Of a DNA stretch of 64,000 bases, positions 9,001-18,965 are shown in pieces. The DNA comes from Paraglaciecola sp. 20A4. Lineage in GTDB: Bacteria > Pseudomonadota > Gammaproteobacteria > Enterobacterales > Alteromonadaceae. The position numbers and the translations under genes were made by a program. Every line of letters begins with the position of its first letter. Positions within the stretch are counted from its first letter, which is position 1. Below the pieces are notes generated by a model. It worked only from the letters and a program-made list of their open reading frames with translations. It was not told where the DNA came from and searched no databases. The stretch covers positions 546,628 through 610,627 of the forward strand of contig NZ_WTPY01000001.1 of NCBI RefSeq assembly GCF_011378905.1, read 5' to 3'.

Positions 9001-9371
9001 AAGCGTCATCGTGGTTTATAAATAAAACATTGGCCATCATTTCTAATGAGCTAGTCATTTGCTCAAAGTATGATTTTTTAATACATAGTCGAGATAGTTA
9101 AGCACCTGCTAAGGAACTTGCACAGGTGTTATATGTGAATGACTCTATATATTTTAGCGAGCAATTATCAGTAGAATTAATGTAGAAAATTTTACATTAC
9201 ACAGTGTAAATACTTACCCGTTTTACCGCTTTTTTTATCGCTTTAGTTGCACAAAACCGCTTAATTAGTAGCACTCACCGTTGGTCTTTTTTTTGCACTA
9301 TGCAGTCACGCTAGCGCTTTTGTAGCGCTAGACATTGACTCAATTATTACTATCGCAATGAAGGACTAGCC
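9001..9371. promoter_or_regulatory. Catalase upstream region with inverted repeats
   Basis: 371 bases without a gene. It contains TTTACA-N8-TGTAAA (9191-9210), an operator-like palindrome, and a perfect 8-bp inverted repeat CTAGCGCT-TTTGT-AGCGCTAG (9311-9331) ending 40 bases before the start codon. The second could be an operator or a hairpin in the mRNA leader. I cannot assign either to OxyR or another named regulator. Confidence 0.45.
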
Positions 9372-11438
9372 ATGACTGAATCATTTAAGTACGCAGGAAA
9401 TAAAGGCAAGGGCGGCGAGTTGCATCAGCCAGCGTCCGATGCCCATCCAACTATGACCACTGCTCAGGGATGCCCTGTGAGTGATGACCAAAATTCTCTA
9501 AAAGTGGGCACGCGTGGCCCTGGTTTATTAGAAGATCACGTACTAAGAGAGAAGCTATTTCATTTCGACCACGAACGTATTCCAGAGCGAGTAGTGCATG
9601 CTCGTGGTTATGGTGCCCATGGTTATTTTGAGACGTATGAGTCATTGGACTCACTCACATGTGCGGATATTTTTCAGCGCAAGGGGGAGAAAACCCCCGT
9701 ATTTGCCCGATTTTCTACCGTTGCAGGTAACAAAGGGTCACCAGACTTAGCCCGTGACGTGCGTGGCTTCGCCGTTAAATTTTATACCCAAGAGGGTAAT
9801 TGGGATTTAGTGGGTAACAATATTCCAGTGTTCTTTATCCAAGATGCCATGAAGTTCCCTGATTTGGTTCATGCTGCTAAAGAGGCGCCCGATCGTGGCT
9901 TTCCGCAGGCACAAACGGCCCATGACAATTTCTGGGATTTTGTCAGCCTATCTCCTGAGGCGATGCATATGGTGATGTGGGCGATGTCAGACCGCGCTAT
10001 TCCACGTTCTTTACGTTTTATGGAAGGCTTTGGTGTACATACGTTTAAATTCATTAACGCTAAGGGTAATGAAAAGTACGTTAAATTTCATTGGAAGCCC
10101 AAAGGCGGTATGCAGTCTGTTGTGTGGAATGAGGCGTTAAAATTAAATGGTGCTGATCCTGATTTTCATCGCCGTGATATGTGGCAGGCTATTGAGCAAG
10201 GCGACTATCCAGAGTGGGAGTTAGGAGTACAAGTTTTTGATCAGCAATTTGCAGACGATTTTGAATTCGATGTGTTCGACGCGACCAAACTTATTCCAGA
10301 GGAGCAGGTGCCAGTCAAGTTGGTGGGGCGCATGGTCTTGGATCGCGTAGTGGACAACTTCTTCGCTGAAACTGAGCAAGTGGCCTTTTGTACCCAAAAT
10401 ATTGTACCGGGTCTAGATTTCACTCCTGATCCGCTATTGCAGGGGCGAAATTTCTCGTACCTTGATACTCAAGTTAAGCGCCTTGGTGGGCCTAACTTTA
10501 CCCATATTCCGGTTAACGCACCGAAGTGCCCTATGCGTCACTTCCAACAAGACGGTCATATGGCGATGCAGAACCCTAAAGGTCGAGTGAATTATGAACC
10601 TAATTCATGGGATGGGGGTGAGAACAATCCTCGGGAATGCCCAGCACACGGTTATAAAAGCTCGTCTGAACCTATGAGTGGCGACAAATTACGTTATCGT
10701 TCTGAAACGTTCGCTGATCATTACAGCCAAGCGCGTCAGTTTTATTTGAGCCAAACCGACGTGGAGCAGCAACATATACACAGTGCTTTTACTTTCGAGC
10801 TATCAAAAGTAGAGCATTTACCTATTCGTGAACGTTTGGTGTCTCACTTATTGAATATTGATAAAACACTAGCCAGCAACGTTGCTGAAGGATTGGGGCT
10901 TAAGGCGATGCCTGAGGCAGCTGAAGCGGCTATGAAAACCCGTCAAGACTTACCGGTTTCGGATGCGCTTAGTATTTTGAAAAATGGACCTAAAACATTC
11001 AAGGGTCGTAAGTTGGGTATTTTGGTCAGTGATGGTTTAGATGCCAATATATTCGCCGATGTGACCGACGCCTTACACAAAGAGGGTGCTAATTATGAAG
11101 TAGTAGCACCTCAAGTGGGTGGTGTAACGTGCAGTAAGGGTAAGCATATTCCTGCCCAACAGGTAATCAACGGTGGGCCTTCAGTATTATACGATGGGGT
11201 ATTGCTGCTAGTAACAAAAGAAGGAGCGCAAATGCTGGCTAAAATACCTGAAGCAAAAGACTTTATCAGTGATGCATATGCTCATATGAAGTACATAGGT
11301 TATACCGATAATGCCTTACCCCTTTTTGAAGCGGCGGGCCTTGAAGATAAGATGGATGCAGGATGGATCGACTTAAATAATTCCACTGCCGAGGACTTTA
11401 TTGGTTCGTTACGGAACCTACGCTACTGGACACGGTAA
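9372..11438 (+). CDS. katE: Catalase, large-subunit clade (HPII type)
   Basis: 688 aa, large-subunit monofunctional haem catalase; E. coli KatE has 753 aa. Degrades hydrogen peroxide in the cytoplasm. The distal catalytic residues are His76 ([13 protein letters not shown]) and Asn149 ([14 protein letters not shown]). The haem-ligand Tyr363 is in RNFSYLDTQ. The spacings 76/149/363 equal those of HPII (128/201/415). A C-terminal DJ-1/PfpI-like flavodoxin-fold domain covers about 540-688 ([20 protein letters not shown]), which defines the large-subunit clade. ATG 9372 is preceded by AAGGA. A terminator follows. Transcribed alone. Confidence 0.96.
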   Translation: MTESFKYAGNKGKGGELHQPASDAHPTMTTAQGCPVSDDQNSLKVGTRGPGLLEDHVLREKLFHFDHERIPERVVHARGYGAHGYFETYESLDSLTCADIFQRKGEKTPVFARFSTVAGNKGSPDLARDVRGFAVKFYTQEGNWDLVGNNIPVFFIQDAMKFPDLVHAAKEAPDRGFPQAQTAHDNFWDFVSLSPEAMHMVMWAMSDRAIPRSLRFMEGFGVHTFKFINAKGNEKYVKFHWKPKGGMQSVVWNEALKLNGADPDFHRRDMWQAIEQGDYPEWELGVQVFDQQFADDFEFDVFDATKLIPEEQVPVKLVGRMVLDRVVDNFFAETEQVAFCTQNIVPGLDFTPDPLLQGRNFSYLDTQVKRLGGPNFTHIPVNAPKCPMRHFQQDGHMAMQNPKGRVNYEPNSWDGGENNPRECPAHGYKSSSEPMSGDKLRYRSETFADHYSQARQFYLSQTDVEQQHIHSAFTFELSKVEHLPIRERLVSHLLNIDKTLASNVAEGLGLKAMPEAAEAAMKTRQDLPVSDALSILKNGPKTFKGRKLGILVSDGLDANIFADVTDALHKEGANYEVVAPQVGGVTCSKGKHIPAQQVINGGPSVLYDGVLLLVTKEGAQMLAKIPEAKDFISDAYAHMKYIGYTDNALPLFEAAGLEDKMDAGWIDLNNSTAEDFIGSLRNLRYWTR

Positions 11439-11499
11439 CAACTCACTACCAACGCGATAGTGAAGTGCAACTTTATTAGGTTTACCTTTAGAATAAACA

Positions 11500-11528
11500 C
11501 GGAGGCTGGTTAATCCCGGCCTTTTTTC
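11500..11528 (+). terminator. Terminator after katE
   Basis: GGCTGG (11504-11509), loop, CCGGCC (11516-11521) with one G-U pair, then a run of six T. Confidence 0.75.
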
Positions 11529-11775
11529 TAAGTTTTATTTACCCCTGTCTTATCTATGAATTCTTGTCTTTGGATGAGTTAATCCACAGTACTGAGCAAA
11601 TTGCTTTTAATTGGCGAATTAATGTTGTAAATGCGCAAATATACGGATCTTGCAGTACAATAAATGTACTGCTTGTCTATTACTCGTTGTATAACGTTGC
11701 TGCCAAGTTAAATGACAAGCGATGAGCAAGTTCAGCCAATAACGGAATATAACGAACAGATATGAGGGCATTAAT

Positions 11776-12489
11776 ATGACTAAACCCATGCTAATAGGTA
11801 TTTTACTAGGTAGTGCGCTTGCACTTACCCCAATTCAATCTAATGGCGCGTTGTTGCTTTCAGGCAATACTATTGACCTTCCTGGCACCACGGCTATTTT
11901 GCAACCTGAGCTAGCGAGTTCGGTAGTGCATGATGAGGCGATTAATGATTACGTAGCGCCCGGAGGCAACGATATTTTTCGAGTCGGCGTTACTTTACAA
12001 AATCGTGTTTCTCGCTCAGATACAGACGGAAATTTAATATTTGCACCTAGGATTATCTCCTTTTTCAATAATACCAGTGGCAACTTTCTTATAGACAGAG
12101 CAGTGATTTCGGGTTTTGCTGATTTTAAATTGGATGTAAATTATCGCACTGACGGCCTAGGTGACAAAGGGCCGAATTCGGCTTCCCGTTCCGCTGACGG
12201 AAACCAACTCAGCTTCGATTTTCTGTCACCCCTTGTCATCTCTAACTTATTTGAAAATCCTCAACAGGATAGCTATTTTTTATCCATTTATTCGAACGCA
12301 ACGGCTTTTGCTAATACCGGTAGCATGAGTATTTTCGGTCGACACTTGGGTTACCCTGATGAAGTGTTTGAATTTAATTTTACAGGTATCGCCGTACCCA
12401 TCGATATGCCGGTACATGTGCCTGAGCCTGCCCTTATTGCGTTTTTTTTCACTTGCTTTGCGAGCTTAGTCGTTTTTAAAAGACGTTAA
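11776..12489 (+). CDS. PEP-CTERM sorting-domain protein, function unknown
   Basis: 237 aa. The N-terminal signal peptide spans about residues 1-25 (LIGILLGSALALTP). The C-terminus is VPEPALIAFFFTCFASLVVFKRR: a VPEP motif, a hydrophobic helix and a basic tail, which is the exosortase-recognised PEP-CTERM signal. The middle is a secreted domain with predicted beta character that I do not recognise. Such proteins are exported, cut by exosortase and usually linked to exopolysaccharide or biofilm matrix. No exosortase gene is in the window. The ribosome site is weak (GAGGG slightly far upstream). Flanked by terminators on both sides, so monocistronic. Confidence 0.85.
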   Translation: MTKPMLIGILLGSALALTPIQSNGALLLSGNTIDLPGTTAILQPELASSVVHDEAINDYVAPGGNDIFRVGVTLQNRVSRSDTDGNLIFAPRIISFFNNTSGNFLIDRAVISGFADFKLDVNYRTDGLGDKGPNSASRSADGNQLSFDFLSPLVISNLFENPQQDSYFLSIYSNATAFANTGSMSIFGRHLGYPDEVFEFNFTGIAVPIDMPVHVPEPALIAFFFTCFASLVVFKRR

Positions 12490-12513
12490 GTATTATCGTA
12501 AGCGGTAATAACC

Positions 12514-12550
12514 TCACCGAGTACTCGAGATACTCGGTGACTGTGTTTTT
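12514..12550 (+). terminator. Terminator after PEP-CTERM gene
   Basis: Perfect 10-bp stem TCACCGAGTA / TACTCGGTGA with a seven-base loop (12514-12540), followed by CTGTGTTTTT. Confidence 0.75.
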
Positions 12551-13200
12551 AACGTTGTGTCACTGCATAAAACAATGAAACGCATAACTTCGCTGATTTC
12601 TTTGCTTGTCACTTGTTTTACAAAAATTAGAAATAATTAAACAAGCTAAGCTTTTAGTAAGTGCCTCGTTTCGTTCTCAATCTCCGTACGTTCTCAATAT
12701 TGTGCATATTAACTTAGGTTAATGAACGGCTTTGTTATGTGATACCTATTTTATAGTTTCGCAATACCCAAAAACAATGCTTGTGTTTAATGCTAGCGAG
12801 TCTTGATAAATCCATTAATCATCTAAAAAAGACCTAATAAATGACGATGAAACTATATACTTTAGTTTTATTAAGTGGTCGTTAAATATACAGTCAAATT
12901 AGATAAAAAGTGTAGTAGTGAAATAATTCGTTTACGAAGCAATTGCTTGATATATAAATGTTTTACGCTAAAGGTTGTGTTAATCATTAATCTTGATAAG
13001 AATTTAAAGCATTAGTTATAAAGGCTTTTTTATTAAAATGACTTTATGATTAGTGTTTTTCGCTGTGTTATAGTAATTCGTGTTGAACTTATTTCGCTGT
13101 TTTGCATTATTGAATTAATATAATGCTATAGAATAATAATTAACCATATCAAACATCTGAAAATATTCAAAACACTCGATCACACAAGGCAAATTAGCAC
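12551..13200. other. AT-rich intergenic region upstream of a TonB receptor
   Basis: About 650 bases, unusually AT-rich, with no supportable gene. It presumably holds the promoter and a long leader of the receptor at 13201. I see no clear operator. Confidence 0.5.
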
Positions 13201-15849
13201 ATGAGAATATCTAAATTAAGCTGTGCGGTAATCGCCGCCCTCGCAACGAGTTCTGTATACGCACAGGAAGATGCAAGCAAAGCCAGCAAGACCGGCAAAG
13301 CTCATATTGAAACCATTGAAGTTACCGCCACGAAACGGTCTGAATCTATTCAAGATATTCCCGTATCGGTTACCGCGCTAAATGGTCAAGCATTGGAAAA
13401 TCTTGGTGTTGATAATTTTCAAGAGTACGTCGAATTCTTACCAAACGTGATTTTTCAGGGAACAGGCCCCGGTCAGAATGAAATCTATATTCGTGGGGCC
13501 GCTACCACACAAAGTAATATATCAGTTTCGTCAGTGCAGGCACTGCAGCCCTCCGTGGCATTCTATTTAGACGAACAGCCTGTTTCAATGCAGGGGCGAA
13601 ACCTGGATATATTCGCCACTGACATGCAACGTATTGAGGTATTGCCTGGGCCACAAGGTACGCTTTTCGGCGCTAGCTCGCAGTCAGGTACCGTGCGATT
13701 GATCACCAATAAACCTGATCACTCGGGTTTTTCTGCAGGTGTTGATACCAGTACCAGTTTCACCAAAGGCGGTGAAATGAGTAATTCGGTTGAGGCATTC
13801 ATGAACTTCGCTGTATCTGATGACTTGGCGTTACGTGTAGCTGCCTACTCTGATAATCAAGGCGGCTGGATTGATAATATTCGTAACGACCCAAGCAACG
13901 GTGGTTACATAGGCAGTGCAGTGGTCATCGACAGAATTTCTGGCGGTGTGCTCAGCGACCCTGAAAATACCCCAGTGGTTTCACCTGAAAATGATGCGTT
14001 AGTGGAAGATGATTTTAACGATGCCGTATATTCAGGTGCCCGTTTTGGTTTGTCTTATATCATCAATGAAGATTGGGATTTGTTAGTTCAGCATACTCAG
14101 CAAACATTAAGCACTGAGGGCGTTTTCTCTTATGACCCGAATCTTCAAGGCGAAACTTCAACTAACCGTTTTGTTCCTGAAGACAACGACGATGAATTTG
14201 GCTTAACCACGTGGACCCTTGAAGGGCGCATGGACAAGCTTGAAGTGGTTTATACCGGTGGTTACTTAGACCGGTCAATCGATTCAACCATTGATTACAC
14301 GGGTTACACTAACGGTGGGTTATTCTCTGCTTATTATGTGTGTAACTACGGTGGTGATGTGGCGCCAGAAGATGAGAGCTGCTTGGACCCTACTAAGTAC
14401 TACAAAGAAAAAACAGACAGTACGCGTATGACTCACGAACTACGTTTTAACACCCCAAGTGATAACGTATGGCGCGTAACGGCGGGTGTTTTCTATGACG
14501 AGCAAGAACTTAATTCTGTGGGTAAGTTTAATATTGCCAATACTGAAAAGTTCGACAATCTAGCGGCTACTTTAGTGGGCTCTGAAGGGGTTAACTCTAA
14601 TGGTGGCCCGTTCGAGCCAAGTATTAGTTTTGTTAACGACATTCAGCATGACATTGACCAAATAGCCGTATTCGGCCAGTTCGAATACGATTTAACCGAA
14701 GATATTACTGCTACTCTTGGTGCGCGTTGGTACCAAATCGAAGATACCTACAAAGGGTCGACGACAACGGTTGATGTTAGCGGCCGTCTACGTGCATTCG
14801 GTACTCAAGACCCTGATGCACTAGCGGGTATCGATGATGGAGTGATAGAAGCGATAGCAAACGGTCAGCTCGAAGTTGATTTATTAGACGACAACGGCAC
14901 ATTGACGGTTGATGACGTTATCTTAAAAGCGTCTGTTGATTGGAAAGTGAATGAAGATGTTTTAGTGTTTGCGACCTACTCTGAGGGCTTCCGCCCACCT
15001 GTAACGAACCGAGTCGGTGGTGGCTTAGCAACTAACCAAACGGGGGCATTCGAGAACTTCAGAATTCCAGTTTATTCTACTACGGATTCACTTGATAACT
15101 ACGAGCTAGGTATTAAAGGTGACTTCTTAGACGGTATTTTACGTGTTAACGCTACCGCGTTTTACTCTGAAATCACTGATTTACAAACATCGCGTTATGA
15201 CCCAACCAATATTAGTTTCTTGGTATTCACAGATAACGTCGGGGATGCAGAAATACGCGGTATTGACGCTGACGTAACCTGGTTGGCAACTGACAATTTA
15301 GTTATCAATGCAGCGTTTAGCTTTTTGGATACTGAGTTAACACGCATTAATTCAGCGCTAGATGGTATTGCGCCACCAGTGGGCAGCAGTCTTCCGTACT
15401 CTGCTGATTTCTCAGGTAACATTCGTGCACGTTACTACCATGAATTGGATAACGGTATGACCGCTTATGTGAACGGCTCAATCAGTTACACTGGCGATCG
15501 TCTTGCCAGTATGTCGATGGATGCCTACGCACTTGAAGACGCTGCTCAGTTAGTTTACGGCACAGGAACTGGCCTTAGTATCGAGCAGGAAGCCGCTGTG
15601 TATCAAGGTGTCACCTACCCGGACTCCAATGGAGAAGTCTTCCAAGGTGGGCGTTACATTCAAGATAGTTACATACTTGCTAACGTTGCATTTGGTATTA
15701 CTAACGATGAATGGAAAGCGGAAATTTTTATTGATAACCTAACCGATGAGAGTGCTATCTTGTATATTGATGCTCAGCAGTATACGCCTAAAATAGTGTC
15801 TAACAGACCACGTACTGTAGGGTTAAGATTGTCTTACGACTTCTTTTAA
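13201..15849 (+). CDS. TonB-dependent outer-membrane receptor
   Basis: 882 aa. The signal peptide (about 1-21) ends in VYAQ. The TonB box and plug start with HIETIEVTATKRSESIQDIP (about 35-55). The plug domain runs to about residue 165 and includes IEVLPGPQGTLFG. The rest is a 22-strand barrel ending in an aromatic C-terminus (LRLSYDFF), as needed for outer-membrane insertion. Imports a substrate too large for porins, using TonB/ExbBD energy. It resembles the large Alteromonadales/sphingomonad receptor group whose ligands are mostly unknown. The TPR-sulfotransferase gene follows directly after a terminator, an arrangement that recurs in this group. No FecI/FecR genes are next to it and it has no STN domain. 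Confidence 0.95.
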   Translation: MRISKLSCAVIAALATSSVYAQEDASKASKTGKAHIETIEVTATKRSESIQDIPVSVTALNGQALENLGVDNFQEYVEFLPNVIFQGTGPGQNEIYIRGAATTQSNISVSSVQALQPSVAFYLDEQPVSMQGRNLDIFATDMQRIEVLPGPQGTLFGASSQSGTVRLITNKPDHSGFSAGVDTSTSFTKGGEMSNSVEAFMNFAVSDDLALRVAAYSDNQGGWIDNIRNDPSNGGYIGSAVVIDRISGGVLSDPENTPVVSPENDALVEDDFNDAVYSGARFGLSYIINEDWDLLVQHTQQTLSTEGVFSYDPNLQGETSTNRFVPEDNDDEFGLTTWTLEGRMDKLEVVYTGGYLDRSIDSTIDYTGYTNGGLFSAYYVCNYGGDVAPEDESCLDPTKYYKEKTDSTRMTHELRFNTPSDNVWRVTAGVFYDEQELNSVGKFNIANTEKFDNLAATLVGSEGVNSNGGPFEPSISFVNDIQHDIDQIAVFGQFEYDLTEDITATLGARWYQIEDTYKGSTTTVDVSGRLRAFGTQDPDALAGIDDGVIEAIANGQLEVDLLDDNGTLTVDDVILKASVDWKVNEDVLVFATYSEGFRPPVTNRVGGGLATNQTGAFENFRIPVYSTTDSLDNYELGIKGDFLDGILRVNATAFYSEITDLQTSRYDPTNISFLVFTDNVGDAEIRGIDADVTWLATDNLVINAAFSFLDTELTRINSALDGIAPPVGSSLPYSADFSGNIRARYYHELDNGMTAYVNGSISYTGDRLASMSMDAYALEDAAQLVYGTGTGLSIEQEAAVYQGVTYPDSNGEVFQGGRYIQDSYILANVAFGITNDEWKAEIFIDNLTDESAILYIDAQQYTPKIVSNRPRTVGLRLSYDFF

Positions 15850-15891
15850 TCTTGCTGATGTGCTTAATTAGTTAAGCGCAATACGCATATG

Positions 15892-15921
15892 AAGGCAAGC
15901 CTACCTCGGCTTGCCTTTTTT
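15892..15921 (+). terminator. Strong terminator after TonB receptor
   Basis: AAGGCAAGCC (15892-15901), loop TACCTC, GGCTTGCCTT (15908-15917), then a T-run. It lies immediately upstream of the next gene, whose start must lie after it. Confidence 0.85.
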
Positions 15922-15931
15922 ATATACGGGC

Positions 15932-17956
15932 ATGACACACCACCATTCAGTTTTCGGAGTCGCTACATTGAGTACCAAACATACGTCCCAAGCCAGTCAA
16001 TTGTTTAATGAAGCGTGTAACGGGATAAAACGACATATTCAACAGGCGAAATTCAGTCAGGCCATCGCTTTATGTCATCAGCAATTAGCGGGTGATTTAT
16101 CAAACGATAATAGAATAGAAATACTGTATTTATTGGTCGTAGCTCAGCGGTTAAACGGGGATCTAAGTGAGGCACTTGAGTCGAATAAAACTTTGCTTGA
16201 GGCAAATACTAAGCACGCACGAGCTTGGCAAGAAAACGGCTATTTGTATCTTGCACTGCGTGAGACACAACTGGCCGCTCAGTCTTTCTATCAAGCGACA
16301 CAGCTAAATCCAGCGCTGCTGGCCAGCTGGCGAGCATTACTGCCGCTTTATCAACAGCAGGAAAATGCCAAAGCAGTGGCAATCAGCGAAGCACAAATAG
16401 ACTATTTAGCCGGATTACCTAATGCGGTGCTAGGCGCTAAAGACCTTATGTACGAAGGGAATTTGCACAGTGCAGACAAGGTGTGTCGTCAATTTCTACA
16501 AGCGAATAAACATCACCCTGAAGCCATGTTGTTACTGGCTGAAATTGGCATTCAACTTAAGGTGTATGGGGAAGCTGAGTTTATTTTAAGCAGTTGTTTA
16601 GCGCTCTATCCTGAGCATAAAACCGCAGGTATAACGTACCTTCAATTATTAGCTAAGATGGCTAAATTTGCTGAAGCAAAAGCATTAGCTGATAAGTTGC
16701 TTGTAGCCTCGGCTGATAACGTCGTGCTGCTTTGTGCTAAAGCGAGCGCTATGGTGGGGTTAGGGGACGTAGACGAAGCGATTGATATTTACCAACGTTT
16801 GCTCAAAGTAAATGACGATCAACCCGGGATCCAGCTTTTACTTGGTCATGCGTTGAAGGCAATGGGGGATTTGCCCGCTGCGATCAGCGCTTATCAACGT
16901 GCGTATCAATACAAACCCGAATTTGGTGATGCTTACTGGAGTTTAGCCAATACCAAAACCTACCGCTTTAGCGATGATGAACTGCTCGCTATGGAACAAC
17001 GCGTGGCGCAAGAGGGCATGGGGTTAGACGATAAAGTGCACTTGCATTTCGCCTTAGGTCAGTCATTGGAAGACAGGCATTCTTTTGATGCAGCTTTCTC
17101 ACATTATGCCAAAGGTAATCTGCTTAAGCAGCAACAAATTAATTACAACCCAGAGGTATTTGAGCGCCAAGTGGCTAAGCAAATCGAAACTTGCCAACCA
17201 GAGCTTTTTGCACGCTTGAAAGCGGCTGGCGAGCCAAGTACAGATCCCATTTTCATTGTTGGTTTACCCAGAGCGGGCTCTACGCTACTCGAGCAAATAC
17301 TCGCATCGCACTCTCAAGTCGATGGCACCATGGAGCTGCACGATATTCTTGGGCTTGCATCAAAATTACAAGGTCAGAAAAATCAGTACCCGCAAATATT
17401 GAGTGAGCTTGATGAAAGCTATTTTGTGCGTTTCGGGCAAAAATTCTTGCAAGACACAAGGGTGTATCGCCAGGGGGCAAGGTATTTTATTGATAAAATG
17501 CCGAATAACTTTTTGCACATTGGACTGATTAAACTCATTTTACCCAACGCGAAAGTCATTGATGCGAGGCGCGAGCCCATGGCATGTTGCTTTAGTGGCT
17601 TTAAGCAGTTGTTTGGTGATGGCCAAGAGTTCTCTTACGGACTTGAAAATATAGGGCGTTATTACCGTGCCTACGAACAACTTATGGCCCATTGGGATAC
17701 TGTGCTGCCAGGGTTTGTTTTACGAGTGCAGCACGAAACCCTGATCGATGACTTACAAGGGCAAGTAAAGCGTATTCTCGATTTTTGTGCTTTGCCTTTC
17801 GAGCAGCCATGTATTGATTTTCATAAAACAGAGCGAGCAATAAAGACACCGAGCTCTGAGCAAGTTAGGCAACCGATTTATCGTTCAGGAATGGAGCAAT
17901 GGAAGCACTTCGAGACCCATTTACTGCCGTTAAAAAAAGTATTGAGTGAGTCATAG
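15932..17956 (+). CDS. TPR-repeat sulfotransferase
   Basis: About 674 aa. The N-terminal two thirds is a row of TPR units (about 25-380; for example residues reading ARAWQENGYLYLALRE and EAIDIYQRLLKVNDDQPG). A PAPS-dependent sulfotransferase domain follows, with the 5'-phosphosulfate loop FIVGLPRAGSTLLEQIL and a 3'-phosphate motif around ARREPMACCFSGFKQ. It would transfer sulfate to a glycan, protein or small molecule in the cytoplasm; the acceptor is unknown. Start choice: ATG 15932 has almost no ribosome site, while TTG 15968 has GGAGT seven bases upstream and may be the true start. A TTG at 15911 lies inside the terminator and is rejected. Lies directly behind the TonB receptor, a recurring pairing. 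Confidence 0.9.
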   Translation: MTHHHSVFGVATLSTKHTSQASQLFNEACNGIKRHIQQAKFSQAIALCHQQLAGDLSNDNRIEILYLLVVAQRLNGDLSEALESNKTLLEANTKHARAWQENGYLYLALRETQLAAQSFYQATQLNPALLASWRALLPLYQQQENAKAVAISEAQIDYLAGLPNAVLGAKDLMYEGNLHSADKVCRQFLQANKHHPEAMLLLAEIGIQLKVYGEAEFILSSCLALYPEHKTAGITYLQLLAKMAKFAEAKALADKLLVASADNVVLLCAKASAMVGLGDVDEAIDIYQRLLKVNDDQPGIQLLLGHALKAMGDLPAAISAYQRAYQYKPEFGDAYWSLANTKTYRFSDDELLAMEQRVAQEGMGLDDKVHLHFALGQSLEDRHSFDAAFSHYAKGNLLKQQQINYNPEVFERQVAKQIETCQPELFARLKAAGEPSTDPIFIVGLPRAGSTLLEQILASHSQVDGTMELHDILGLASKLQGQKNQYPQILSELDESYFVRFGQKFLQDTRVYRQGARYFIDKMPNNFLHIGLIKLILPNAKVIDARREPMACCFSGFKQLFGDGQEFSYGLENIGRYYRAYEQLMAHWDTVLPGFVLRVQHETLIDDLQGQVKRILDFCALPFEQPCIDFHKTERAIKTPSSEQVRQPIYRSGMEQWKHFETHLLPLKKVLSES

Positions 17957-18006
17957 CTAAATTTCAATACCGGAGCCTCGCACCAAAGCGCTACCTATAA
18001 AAAACG

Positions 18007-18672
18007 TTACTCGAATTGGTAATTAAGTAATTCGATATCACGCTTGTAATGCCGGCTTACGGCTTCACAAGAATCATCGTTGTAGTAGCTGCGATAATCC
18101 TGAGCGCGACCATTTGCTTTGCGTTTGTGGGGTAGAGGTGTGTTCTTCATACCACAACGTTGAACAATGGTAGAAAAATCATCAATTAGGGTTTCATAGC
18201 GACCAATGTAATCAACGATAATATTGCCGCTTAAATCGATCAGATGCTCACTCTGTAATTTTGTCGCGATATCAAAATGGAATATATACGGCCTGGCTGG
18301 GTCAAACTTGTACTCAATGAATTCGTTGAAATTCTTTATCCCTTTGAGTAAAGCGGGCTTCTCTCGTTGAATGTGATGATATGAGGAAACCTGAAGATCC
18401 CAAGGGTTGCGTACAAATGCAAATTTATATAGCTGATTAAAAAATGCGTCTGGAAGCATTTCTTTGGCAGTGATAGCACCGCAGTGGCGTGGAAATTTTG
18501 TGCCAGTGACGTGCCCACTCATATTACTCAGTTTGTGGCAGGGGAACATGAGGTAGTACATAGGGTCGTGCCAGCGTAGTTTGTTAAGCACTGAGCGAAT
18601 ACTTGTACCACCCGTTTTAGCGATGTGTATATATAAAAATTTATATCGATGGTTTAACAGCATGTCTTGCAC
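18007..18672 (-). CDS. Sulfotransferase family protein (carbohydrate sulfotransferase-like)
   Basis: 221 aa. The start contains FLYIHIAKTGGTSIRSVL, the PAPS 5'-phosphosulfate loop of the family 2 / heparan-type sulfotransferases. FAFVRNPWDLQVSSYHH is the matching 3'-phosphate motif. Short but complete for the bacterial branch. The acceptor is unknown; cell-surface glycans are the usual guess. It faces the TPR-sulfotransferase tail-to-tail with about 50 bases between them, so two PAPS-using enzymes are clustered here. No cysteine/PAPS synthesis genes are near. ATG 18672 and ATG 18663 are both possible starts. Confidence 0.88.
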   Translation of the reverse strand: MQDMLLNHRYKFLYIHIAKTGGTSIRSVLNKLRWHDPMYYLMFPCHKLSNMSGHVTGTKFPRHCGAITAKEMLPDAFFNQLYKFAFVRNPWDLQVSSYHHIQREKPALLKGIKNFNEFIEYKFDPARPYIFHFDIATKLQSEHLIDLSGNIIVDYIGRYETLIDDFSTIVQRCGMKNTPLPHKRKANGRAQDYRSYYNDDSCEAVSRHYKRDIELLNYQFE

Positions 18673-18965
18673 TCAATTCAACGTTATTCTGGCAAAACCG
18701 CCAGTAAGAAAATCTCTACAACGACAGTAGCAAACCGCTAAGTGAATTCGAATAGCACAAGGTAATAATGCTGAACATCTCCACGTTTTGGTAAAGGTTT
18801 GTCAGTGTTTCTATGCTCGTGCAAAGATTGACATGAAATACCACAAATACCACAGCAAAATGGAGCAAAAATATCAGGGAAAGAAACAACAGCCTGAATA
18901 TTGAGGAATGCGAAGGCTACATCCTAGTACTTAATGGACAGTAGCCTTAAATATGAAATATAAAT
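18673..18965. other. Intergenic region with hairpin
   Basis: About 290 bases, no gene. AAGGCTAC (18913-18920) pairs with GTAGCCTT (18941-18948). It may be a weak terminator for the minus-strand SDR, but no T-run follows. Confidence 0.35.
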
